NCBI GenBank assembly: GCA_019873625.1
Contig: JAIOAW010000001.1
Span: 186,001-250,000 of the forward strand
Length of the DNA stretch: 64,000 nucleotides
Direction of reading: 5' to 3'
Origin: Chloroflexota bacterium
GTDB taxonomy: Bacteria > Chloroflexota > Anaerolineae > UBA1429
This document shows positions 43,500 through 51,706 of the stretch, piece after piece. Made by a program: the position numbers and the translations under genes. The notes under the pieces are model-generated. The model was given only the letters and a program-made list of their open reading frames with translations, ran no database searches and was not told the DNA's origin. Numbering within the stretch: position 1 is the first letter of the stretch; every line of letters begins with the position of its first letter.

Positions 43500-46313
43500 A
43501 TGGCCACCGAACAGCCCAAAGAGATGCGCTACATCCCCACGGAGATCGAGCGCAAATGGCAGAAGCGATGGGAGGAGACCGGCCTCTACCGGCGCGTCGA
43601 GGACCCCACCCGCCCCAAGCATTACGCGCTCACCATGCTACCCTATACCTCCGGAGATATCCACGCCGGCCACTGGTATGCGATGACCCCTTCCGACGCG
43701 GCGGCGCGCTTTAAGCGGATGAACGGCTATAACGTCTTCTTCCCCATCGGGTTTGACGCCTTTGGCCTGCCCGCCGAAAACGCCGCCATCCAGCGCGGCA
43801 TCCACCCCCACACGTGGACGATGCGCAACATCGAAAATATGCGCCGCCAACTGCGCGCGATGGGCGCTATGTGGGATTGGGAACATGAGGCCATCACCTG
43901 CCTGCCCGGTTACTACAAGTGGACCCAGTGGTTCTTCTTAAAGTTCTACGAGGCCGGCCTGGCCTACCGCCAAGGCGGTATGGTGGATTTTTGCCCCACC
44001 TGCAATACGACGTTGGCCCGCGAGCAAGTCAAAGGAGACGACCGCCACTGCGAACGCTGCGGCACGCCCGTCATCCGCAAAGATTTGGAACAGTGGTTCT
44101 TCCGCATCACGCAATATGCCCAAGAACTCTTGGATGGCCTGGAGACCATTGATTGGCCCGAGGCCGTCAAGATTCAACAGCGCAACTGGATTGGGCGCAC
44201 CGAGGGCGCTCGCGTAACCTTCAAGAGCGAACAGGGCGACCCCATCGAGGTCTATACCACGCGGCCCGATACCCTCTGGGGCGCGAGTTTTATGGTGCTC
44301 GCCCCCGAGCACCCCTTGGTAGATCGCCTTGCCGCCCCCGAATATCGCCAGGCGGTGGAGGAATATCGCTTCCAGGCCTTGCGGCAGAGCGATATCGTAC
44401 GCCAAGCGGCGGACCGCGAAAAGACGGGTGTCTTTATCGGCGCTTATGCGGTGAACCCTGTGAACGGCAAGCGCCTGCCCATCTGGGTGGGAGATTACGT
44501 CCTGATGACCTCCGGCACCGGGGCCATTATGGGCGTGCCCTCGCACGATGAGCGCGATTTCGCCTTCGCCCTCAAATATGGGTTGCCCATCTTGCCGGTC
44601 ATCGCCCGGCCCGATGGCCTGGCCAAGAGCGAAGTGCGCCCCGGTTGGGCCAAGCCCGGCCTGCCCGAGGCCCTCAAAGGGGCAGGAATCCCCTTTGAGG
44701 AGGTGGATGGCGCCCTGCGCCTCACGCTCCACGGCCAAGAGGAGATAGACCGCTACGTGGCCGTGGCCCAGCGCTTCGTAGCGCCGGGCAGGTGGATCGA
44801 GGTGGTCGGCGGGGGCTGGATGTTCCTCTTTGCCGAGGGGACGGCGGCCTTTGACTCCTTCGAGGCGGATGAGGCCATCTTGGCGCGCTGCCAGGCGCTC
44901 GCGCCCGAGGTCCCTTGGGTGCAAGGGGCGCGCACCACGATGGAACTCCTCTATGCCACGCCCTGGTATCGAGACGTGCTCTTGCACGTCGAATACGGCG
45001 AGATGATCCATTCGGGCGAATTTTCCGGCACGCCGGGCGACCGGGCCAAGGCCGAGGTTACCAAGTGGCTGGAGGAAAAGGGCCTGGGCCACTTTGCCGT
45101 GAACTACCGCCTGCACGATTGGCTCATCAGCCGCCAGCGGTATTGGGGCGCGCCCATCCCTATCATCTATTGCGACAAGTGCGGCATTGTGCCCGTCCCC
45201 TACAAGGACCTGCCCGTGCTCTTGCCGGAGGATGCCGAATTCCTGCCCACGGGCGAATCGCCGCTCAAATATCACGAGGGGTTCCTCCACACCACTTGCC
45301 CGCGCTGCGGCGGCCCCGCCACGCGCGAGACGGATACGATGGATACCTTCGTCTGCTCCTCGTGGTATCAATACGCCTACCTCAGCCCATATTACGAAGG
45401 CGATGTGCCCTTTGACCCCGAAATCGGCAAATATTGGCTGCCGGTGGATCAATATACGGGGGGCATCGAGCACGCCACGATGCACCTCCTCTACACGCGC
45501 TTTTTCACCAAGGCGATGCGCGACCTCGGCTTGGTGGATTTCGACGAGCCGATGAAGCGCCTCTTCTGCCAAGGGATGATCCTGGGCGAAGACGGCGAAA
45601 AGATGAGCAAATCGCGCGGGAATGTGGTCAACCCGGATGATTACGTCTACACCCTGGGGGCCGATTCGGTGCGCGCCTTCCTGATGTTCATCGGCCCGTG
45701 GGAATTGGGCGGCAACTGGAGCACTACGGGCATCGAGGGCATCTCGCGGTTCCTCAACCGGGTGTGGGGCGTGGTCGTGGAGCCGCGCGAGGGTGCACCG
45801 GCCCAGGCTCCTACGGAGGCGGAGATGCGCGCCCTGCGGCGGCTGACGCACCAGACCATCCGCGAGGTCACGCGAGATTTCGAGTCCTTCCGCTTCAATA
45901 CGGCCATCGCCGCGCTGATGAAATTCGTGAACGGCCTCGTCAAGGCCAAAGAGACCTCCCTTTATGGCACGGAGGCCTGGCAAGAGGCCGTGCACAGCCT
46001 GGTGTTGATGCTCGCGCCCATCACGCCGCACATCGCCGAAGAGATGTGGGAGCGCCTTGGCCAGCCGTACAGCGTGCACCTGCAAAAATGGCCTACGTGG
46101 GATGAGGACCTGGCCAAAGAGGAGACCATCACCTTGGTGGCCCAGGTGAATAACCGCGTGCGGGCGCGCCTGGAGGTGCCGGCCGAGATCACGGAGGAAG
46201 AAGCGCGCGCCGCCGCCTTGGCCAATGAGAACGTCCAGCGGCACATCGCCGGCAAAGAAATCGTCCAGGTCATCTATGTGCCTGGGCGGCTGGTGAACAT
46301 CATCGTCAAATAG
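43500..46313 (+). CDS. leuS: Leucyl-tRNA synthetase
   Basis: Charges tRNA-Leu with leucine. 937 residues with the HIGH motif as HAGH in GDIHAGHWYA, the CP1 editing domain (TRPDTLWGA, GTGAIMGVPSHDERD), the zinc-knuckle cysteines (CPTC, CERC) and KMSKS in GEKMSKSRGN. The ATG at 43500 is 7 bases after GGAGG. Upstream in-frame codons lie inside the attenuator hairpin and are excluded. A perfect palindrome follows 7 bases after the stop. Confidence 0.98.
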   Translation: MATEQPKEMRYIPTEIERKWQKRWEETGLYRRVEDPTRPKHYALTMLPYTSGDIHAGHWYAMTPSDAAARFKRMNGYNVFFPIGFDAFGLPAENAAIQRGIHPHTWTMRNIENMRRQLRAMGAMWDWEHEAITCLPGYYKWTQWFFLKFYEAGLAYRQGGMVDFCPTCNTTLAREQVKGDDRHCERCGTPVIRKDLEQWFFRITQYAQELLDGLETIDWPEAVKIQQRNWIGRTEGARVTFKSEQGDPIEVYTTRPDTLWGASFMVLAPEHPLVDRLAAPEYRQAVEEYRFQALRQSDIVRQAADREKTGVFIGAYAVNPVNGKRLPIWVGDYVLMTSGTGAIMGVPSHDERDFAFALKYGLPILPVIARPDGLAKSEVRPGWAKPGLPEALKGAGIPFEEVDGALRLTLHGQEEIDRYVAVAQRFVAPGRWIEVVGGGWMFLFAEGTAAFDSFEADEAILARCQALAPEVPWVQGARTTMELLYATPWYRDVLLHVEYGEMIHSGEFSGTPGDRAKAEVTKWLEEKGLGHFAVNYRLHDWLISRQRYWGAPIPIIYCDKCGIVPVPYKDLPVLLPEDAEFLPTGESPLKYHEGFLHTTCPRCGGPATRETDTMDTFVCSSWYQYAYLSPYYEGDVPFDPEIGKYWLPVDQYTGGIEHATMHLLYTRFFTKAMRDLGLVDFDEPMKRLFCQGMILGEDGEKMSKSRGNVVNPDDYVYTLGADSVRAFLMFIGPWELGGNWSTTGIEGISRFLNRVWGVVVEPREGAPAQAPTEAEMRALRRLTHQTIREVTRDFESFRFNTAIAALMKFVNGLVKAKETSLYGTEAWQEAVHSLVLMLAPITPHIAEEMWERLGQPYSVHLQKWPTWDEDLAKEETITLVAQVNNRVRARLEVPAEITEEEARAAALANENVQRHIAGKEIVQVIYVPGRLVNIIVK

Positions 46314-46320
46314 GATGTTT

Positions 46321-46356
46321 AACCCTCTCGCAGGGCCTAGGCCCTGCGAGAGGGTT
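46321..46356. repeat. Perfect 36-base palindrome after leuS
   Basis: The two 18-base arms AACCCTCTCGCAGGGCCT and AGGCCCTGCGAGAGGGTT are exactly complementary with no loop. The CTCNCGCAGG core is related to the palindromes at 17783, 53602 and 58041. It may terminate transcription in both directions, although no long T tract flanks it. Confidence 0.7.
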
Positions 46357-46514
46357 CGTTGAGGCCCCCTGCATACCCCATCGGGCACGCCGCCTTGACG
46401 GTGCGGCCGCTTGGCGGCACACTAGGGCGCGATGAGAGACCTTCATTTGCCCACTCCCACGGTTTTCAATATATGCGCCCCTTTGCCCCCGGCGGCGCGA
46501 CCAGAGGGCGCCCA

Positions 46515-46886
46515 ATGAGCGCCCCTCGCCAGCGGTTGGGCGCCTGGGGAGAGGCGCTCGCGGAACGGGCGCTCGCGGCGCGCGGCTACACCATCTTGGC
46601 GCGAAACTGGCGCTGTGCTCGCGGCGAGATAGACCTCGTCGCACAGGATGGGGATTGCTACGTCTTTGTAGAGGTCAAGGCGCGGCGCGGGCACGCCACG
46701 CAAGCTCCGGAGGAGGCGTTGACCCCGGCAAAAGCGCAGCGCCTGGCCGATTTGGCCCAGATGTACCTAGCCGAGCAGGGCCTGGGTGAGGTAACCTGGC
46801 GCATTGACCTCGTGGCCATCGAACTGGATGGGCGCGGCAGCGTGGCTCGGCTGGAGATTCTCCCCGGCGTGGGGGTCGCGCGATGA
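46515..46886 (+). CDS. YraN family (UPF0102) predicted endonuclease
   Basis: A 123-residue protein of the PD-(D/E)XK nuclease superfamily. LGAWGEALAERAL (about 7-19) holds the first acid, and RGEIDLVA and VFVEVKAR give the D...ExK core. Members are conserved in most bacteria with an uncertain role in DNA processing. The ATG at 46515 fits the family length; an in-frame ATG at 46473 is a less likely start. Its stop overlaps the miaA start by 4 bases (ATGA). Confidence 0.9.
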   Translation: MSAPRQRLGAWGEALAERALAARGYTILARNWRCARGEIDLVAQDGDCYVFVEVKARRGHATQAPEEALTPAKAQRLADLAQMYLAEQGLGEVTWRIDLVAIELDGRGSVARLEILPGVGVAR

Positions 46887-47806
46887 GCGCCGAGCCACCC
46901 CGCGTGTTGGTCATCGTCGGGCCGACGGCCGTGGGCAAAACGGCCCTCGCCCTGAGGCTCGGCCAGCGCTTCGGCGGAGAGGTCATCTCGGCCGATTCTC
47001 GCCAAGTATACCGCTATATGGATATCGGCACGGCCAAGGCCACGCCCCAAGAGCGCGCCCTCGTGCCGCACCACTTGGTGGATATCGTAGACCCCGATGA
47101 GGAGTTGACCCTGGCGCACTACCGCGCCTTGGCCACAGAGGCCATCGAGGCGGTGTGGGCGCGCGGGCGGCTGCCTATGCTCGTGGGGGGCACGGGCCTT
47201 TACATCTGGGCCGTACTCGAGGGGTGGACCATCCCCGAAGTGCCGCCCGATCCCTCTTTGCGCGCCGCGCTGGAGGAAGAGGCCCGCCAAAAGGGCTACG
47301 CCGCGCTCCATACCCGCCTGGCCGAGGTAGATCCCACCGCCGCGGCGCGCATTGACCCGCGCAACGTGCGGCGGGTGATCCGCGCCTTGGAGGTGTATTA
47401 TCGCGCGGGCGCGCCCATTTCGCGCCTTCAGCGGCGCGAACCGCCCCCCTACCGCACCTTTATCCTGGGGTTGACGATGCCGCGCCCAGCACTCTATGCG
47501 CGCATTGACGCCCGCGTGGATCGGATGATCGCCCAGGGGTTAGTGGAAGAGGTGCGCTGGCTGAGGGCACGCTATGCGGATGACCTACCGGCAATGTCCG
47601 CCCTAGGGTACCGACAGATCGTGCAATATCTGCGCGGCGAAGTCAGCCTAGAGGAGGCTATTGCGCTCATCAAACGGCACACCCGGCGCTTTGTGCGCCA
47701 GCAGTATAATTGGTTCCGCCTGAATGACCCGCGCATCGCCTGGATAGATGCCCAAGAGGCCGATTGGCCCGCGCTAGAGGCGCGCCTGGCGCAGTTCTTG
47801 GAGTAA
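46883..47806 (+). CDS. miaA: tRNA dimethylallyltransferase
   Basis: Transfers a dimethylallyl group to A37 of tRNAs reading UNN codons. 307 residues with P-loop GPTAVGKTALA, SADSRQVYRYMDIGTAK, VGGTGLYIWA and the C-terminal SALGYRQIVQYLRG and RQQYNWFR motifs. Translationally coupled to yraN. The next gene starts 2 bases after the stop, so the FecR-LysM gene is in the same transcription unit. Confidence 0.96.
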   Translation: MSAEPPRVLVIVGPTAVGKTALALRLGQRFGGEVISADSRQVYRYMDIGTAKATPQERALVPHHLVDIVDPDEELTLAHYRALATEAIEAVWARGRLPMLVGGTGLYIWAVLEGWTIPEVPPDPSLRAALEEEARQKGYAALHTRLAEVDPTAAARIDPRNVRRVIRALEVYYRAGAPISRLQRREPPPYRTFILGLTMPRPALYARIDARVDRMIAQGLVEEVRWLRARYADDLPAMSALGYRQIVQYLRGEVSLEEAIALIKRHTRRFVRQQYNWFRLNDPRIAWIDAQEADWPALEARLAQFLE

Positions 47807-47808
47807 TT

Positions 47809-48762
47809 ATGCCGAGCAAAACGCCCTTTCAGCCCCCTCGCCCGAGGCGCCGCGCCGCTTCGCTTGGGCTTATCGCCCTGAGCCTCATCGCCCTCGTGGG
47901 CATTTGGCAGTGGCTGGCTCAGCGCAACCGCCCTTTGCCCATCGCAGCGGAACTGCGCGTCCTCCAAGGGCAAGCCATCGTCTCCCGCGCCGACGCGGGC
48001 CAAGATCCGCCCTACACGGCGGGCGCCGCCACCCGCCTTCAACGCGGCGATGAGGTCCATACCTCGGCAGATGGCCAAGCGGAACTCGACTTTGGCGAAG
48101 GAGAGACGATCGCCCTTGGCCCCCAGGCGCACCTCATCATCCTGGAATTGTATCGCAGCCCCATCGTGCGCGGGCTGATGGCCTCGCTGGCCCTCGAGCA
48201 AGGCAAGGTCATCGTGCGCCTTCCTCGCTGGCGGCCAGAGGGGATGCGCGTGGCCATCGAAACGCGCATTGCCACCGTAGAGGCGAGCGGGACGGCCTTT
48301 CAATGCGAGGTGCTCGATAAGGAACGCATCGAGGTGATCGTCCAAGAGGGGAAGGTCACCGTCTCGATGGGGGAGCAAAGCCTGACGCTTCAGGCCGGGC
48401 AGGCCGTCGAGGCGCGTTTGGGCCAGCCCCTGGTCGCAATAGGCGCGCCAGCCCTTCCTTCGCCCATCCCTACCCCCTCCCGATCGGGCACGGCGCAAAC
48501 GCCGCCCTCTCAGGCCATCCCCACGGCCACTGCGACGTTGACGGACCTCCAAAAGACCCTCTTCCCACCAGCGCGCACGCCTACCCGCCCAGGCGACGAC
48601 CGCATTTACTACACCGTGCAACCGGGAGACACCCTTTATAGCATCGCTCGCCGCTACGGCCTCCCCTGGGAGGCAATTTGGGAGGCCAACAAGGCCACCC
48701 TCCCCCGGCCGGAGGATCTGCGCGCCGGCCAACAGTTGCTCATCCCCCGGCCTTCGCCGTGA
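47809..48762 (+). CDS. Membrane-anchored FecR-domain protein with C-terminal LysM
   Basis: A 317-residue protein. One hydrophobic helix (about residues 15-33) anchors it. The extracytoplasmic part is a FecR-type beta domain (about 45-210, with LQRGDEVHTSADGQAELDF and VEASGTAFQCEV), a Pro/Thr-rich linker and a LysM motif (YTVQPGDTLYSIARRYGL, about 265-310) that should bind peptidoglycan. FecR domains usually signal to sigma factors, but no sigma gene is adjacent, so a structural role is more likely. The 3' end overlaps the convergent SpoIID-domain gene by 23 bases. Confidence 0.88.
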   Translation: MPSKTPFQPPRPRRRAASLGLIALSLIALVGIWQWLAQRNRPLPIAAELRVLQGQAIVSRADAGQDPPYTAGAATRLQRGDEVHTSADGQAELDFGEGETIALGPQAHLIILELYRSPIVRGLMASLALEQGKVIVRLPRWRPEGMRVAIETRIATVEASGTAFQCEVLDKERIEVIVQEGKVTVSMGEQSLTLQAGQAVEARLGQPLVAIGAPALPSPIPTPSRSGTAQTPPSQAIPTATATLTDLQKTLFPPARTPTRPGDDRIYYTVQPGDTLYSIARRYGLPWEAIWEANKATLPRPEDLRAGQQLLIPRPSP

Positions 48763-51004
48763 TGAGGGGTAGCCACAGTTTGGGCGGCAAATCAAGGGGG
48801 ATGAGCAGCGGGGCGCTCTCCACCCAATTTCCAGCCACATCGCGGATGCGGTAACGAAGGTGCGTCCGCGCGGAGGAGCCTTCCGGCGGCGCAGGGGCCT
48901 CAAGCTGCACCGGCGCCGTGATGCCGACGCTTGCCTCCACCGTAAGGGGTTGCCAGGGGGCCCACGTCTTGCCCCCGTCATATGAGGCGGCCCAGGCCGC
49001 TGATGCGGGATCCAGGCCGGAGAGCGCATCCTGCACCCAAAGGGCGGGGGGCGTAACCGTCAACCACTGCGGAGGGGTGAGATCCACCCCCACGGTGAGG
49101 GGGAAATCGGCGCTATTGCCGGCGACATCGCGCAAACGCACGGTGAGGGGATGCAGCCCTTCTTGGGGCAAGGGCCAAGAGGCCGTCATCGCCGCAGTCA
49201 ACGTGATGGGCGCGCTAAAGGCCGCGATGCGGTCGAGATACAGGTCTCCCGCGCCGCTGTACCAGGTGCGGAATTCCAGGCCGTCTCCGCTCGTGGGCGT
49301 GGCGCAGGTGGGCGCCTGCGCGCCGTAAGAGAAGCGTAGAGAGAACTCCTCATAAACGCCACTTGCGGAAAATTCCTGGGCCGCAAGGGGGCGTTCGGCA
49401 TAGCGCCGAGCGCCCTGGGCATCGGCGACATCTATGGTCAAAAGGCCGATGGATCGGGTGCGGTCGGAGGTCTTGAAGCGATAAAAGACCTCATAATCGC
49501 GCCCGGGCGGGAGCGCGCAGGTATAGGGGCCGTACCAAGCGCCGGGGCTATTCTGCCCGGCCAAGCCGGCGAGCGCCAGCCCGCCGGAAGCGGCGGGGTC
49601 GGCCACTACCTGCGCCGTGCCCGCCCAATAGGGGAGGGATTCGCCCTCCCAGGCCCATCCCTCGCTGAATTGGATGGCCGTGGCCTCTGACCCGGAGATG
49701 GTTACCGTGACAAAGGGCGTAATGCTCCAAGGCGCAGAGGAGACCGCCCCTGTGGGCGGCGTGTTATCCACCCACACTAGAATGCTCACTTCGCCCTGCC
49801 CTTGCGAACCATTGACCACGGCGCGCAGGGTATGGGGGCCTTCGGTTTCGGCGGCTGTGTTCCAATACCAAACCAGCGAGGCATCCCCTTGGGCACGGAG
49901 GGCGCCATCTACATAGTAGGCGAGGTAGGTTATGTTCCCGCTCCCCGTTACCGCCGGGCGGATGACCCCTCTCACCCGTTGCCCATCTTGCGGCGTGAGG
50001 AACGTTAGGCTAGGGGGCACCTCGATGCCTGTATAGTAATGCGTGAGAATATCCACGTAGGAATACCCTTGGAGCGCCATAGCGCGCGCCCCCTCTTGGC
50101 ACATCCCCACGCCGTGGCCCCACATAAAGGTATATCCACAGGAGCAGGGCACGCTCCGCAAATAGGGCACCGGCGCGCCGGCCCACACTTCCTCGTTATT
50201 GCGCGTGCGGCCGTCGCAATGCGCAAAAAAGAAGGCGTAGATGATGTTCCCCTGGTAGCGCCCCACGATGCCTCGCGTATCGGCCACGGCGCGGTCTGTG
50301 GTATCGTAATAGCGGTTGTTCCACACCTGGCAATGGGTGGTGGTGCATATATCGGCGCCCACGTCGAGGTGGGCGTGGCGGGTGGCCGCGTAACTGCGGG
50401 CCGCCACGGCCTGGGCGCGCAGGGCCTCCCGCGGCCAAGTGGGGGGCATTTCGCTCGGCACCACGCCGCGCAGATACTCTTCCAGGGCCATCACCACCAC
50501 AGCCCCATCCGGCATCAGGACGCGAATCGTCTCCGGCACCTGCGTGACGGCGGCCGCGCCCACAGCGCCGGGCAAATCCTCCGGATGTTGCACGGTGGAG
50601 ACATCCTGCGCCAAACCGCGCAGTTTGGCCTCGATCTTGGCCTCCGCGCGCTCATCGGGCGCTTCGGGCACCATCTCCCAATCGAGGGGCCGGGCCTCTT
50701 CGGCGCGGACGAGGACAAAGGCCTGGGTCATCCCAATGTAACCGGGGGCCTCGGCGCGAATGTGGTAACGCCCTTCGGGGAGCGCGAGGAGGTAATGCCC
50801 ATTTGCATCGGTGCGCGCGGCATAGCCCGCCGCACTCACGAGCACCCCTGGGAGCGGTTCCTCGGTTACGATATCGGTAACGCGCCCTTCCAGCCGGCCA
50901 TAGGGGGGCGCCCCGCCCGCCACAAGCGGCGAGGGGACGCGAACGAGCCAGGCCATCGTCACGAGGGCGATGGCCGCAAGAAGCCCTGTCAAGCATCGAA
51001 CCAC
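48740..51004 (-). CDS. Exported SpoIID/LytB-domain protein with LWLPLI tail
   Basis: A 754-residue exported protein. After a signal sequence (about 1-30) comes a carboxypeptidase-regulatory-like domain (GRVTDIVTEEPLPGVLVSA, about 40-110), then a SpoIID/LytB catalytic domain (LEEYLRGVVPSEMP, ALRAQAVAARSYA, GHGVGMCQEGA), known in sporulation as a peptidoglycan lytic transglycosylase, then several beta-sandwich domains. The C-terminus PKLWLPLITAKAGG resembles the tails of the subtilase and LVIVD proteins. I prefer the GTG at 51004, 5 bases after GGAGG, over the ATG at 51037. It lies 43 bases after the endonuclease V gene. Confidence 0.88.
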   Translation of the reverse strand: MVRCLTGLLAAIALVTMAWLVRVPSPLVAGGAPPYGRLEGRVTDIVTEEPLPGVLVSAAGYAARTDANGHYLLALPEGRYHIRAEAPGYIGMTQAFVLVRAEEARPLDWEMVPEAPDERAEAKIEAKLRGLAQDVSTVQHPEDLPGAVGAAAVTQVPETIRVLMPDGAVVVMALEEYLRGVVPSEMPPTWPREALRAQAVAARSYAATRHAHLDVGADICTTTHCQVWNNRYYDTTDRAVADTRGIVGRYQGNIIYAFFFAHCDGRTRNNEEVWAGAPVPYLRSVPCSCGYTFMWGHGVGMCQEGARAMALQGYSYVDILTHYYTGIEVPPSLTFLTPQDGQRVRGVIRPAVTGSGNITYLAYYVDGALRAQGDASLVWYWNTAAETEGPHTLRAVVNGSQGQGEVSILVWVDNTPPTGAVSSAPWSITPFVTVTISGSEATAIQFSEGWAWEGESLPYWAGTAQVVADPAASGGLALAGLAGQNSPGAWYGPYTCALPPGRDYEVFYRFKTSDRTRSIGLLTIDVADAQGARRYAERPLAAQEFSASGVYEEFSLRFSYGAQAPTCATPTSGDGLEFRTWYSGAGDLYLDRIAAFSAPITLTAAMTASWPLPQEGLHPLTVRLRDVAGNSADFPLTVGVDLTPPQWLTVTPPALWVQDALSGLDPASAAWAASYDGGKTWAPWQPLTVEASVGITAPVQLEAPAPPEGSSARTHLRYRIRDVAGNWVESAPLLIPLDLPPKLWLPLITAKAGG

Positions 51005-51046
51005 GCGCACCTCCTCAATAGAGCGGGGAGATTCCATGCTTCAACC

Positions 51047-51706
51047 CTACGATAGCCCAGCGGCGCGGTGCGCCCGGCGAATCGGCTCCGGCAGGCGAAA
51101 CCCGGCCGCGCACGTGAGGACGAGTTCCACCGCGCTCTGGAGCGACACACGGTGCCCAACTGAGACATACACCGGCTTGACGCCCGCGCGCGTGCGCACC
51201 ACCGCGCCGATGACCTCCTCGCCATCCACCAGCGGCACCTGGCTCCCGCGCTCCGGGGCCAATGCGCCGTGGCTGCCCCACAGGCGAGATTTGGCGCATC
51301 CCATCGAGGGGTGATCGAGCAATACGCCGATATGGCTGGCGATGCCCAGCCGCCGGGGGTGGGCATACCCCTGGCCATCGAAAAGGAGCACATCGGGCAC
51401 CCCTTCGAGGCGCGCCAGCGCCTCGAGCACGACGGGGGCCTCTCGAAAGGAGAGCAGCCCCGGCACATAGGGGAACTCGACGGGCCGCTCGGCCAAGGCC
51501 CGGGCGATCTCCTCCAGGCTGGGGTAGGCGAGCACGACCACCGCGGCCCGCGCCAACCCTCGCTTCACGCTCACATCCACCCCCGCCACGGTTCGCCAAG
51601 GGCCGTGGGCATCCTCCAAAATGAGGCGGCGCGCCAGGTCTCGCTGAAGGGCATAGGCCTCGGCGGGGGAGAGATCCCAGCGATGGGTTAGGACGGGTTT
51701 GAGCAT
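51047..51706 (-). CDS. nfi: Endonuclease V
   Basis: Repairs deaminated bases, chiefly hypoxanthine, by nicking one base beyond the lesion. 219 residues with the first catalytic acid in VAGVDVSV, the wedge motif FPYVPGLLSFRE with the second acid, and LFDGQGYAHPRRLG with the third. The length is normal. The ATG at 51706 lies 19 bases inside the end of the upstream alkaline-phosphatase-superfamily gene, so the two are coupled. Repair of deamination would suit a hot habitat. Confidence 0.93.
   Translation of the reverse strand: MLKPVLTHRWDLSPAEAYALQRDLARRLILEDAHGPWRTVAGVDVSVKRGLARAAVVVLAYPSLEEIARALAERPVEFPYVPGLLSFREAPVVLEALARLEGVPDVLLFDGQGYAHPRRLGIASHIGVLLDHPSMGCAKSRLWGSHGALAPERGSQVPLVDGEEVIGAVVRTRAGVKPVYVSVGHRVSLQSAVELVLTCAAGFRLPEPIRRAHRAAGLS

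Noticed and set aside
43938-46388. An 816-codon open frame on the minus strand opposite leuS
   Set aside because: It is a shadow of the high-GC leuS gene: no domain, no ribosome site, and composition dominated by His, Gly, Arg and Ala.
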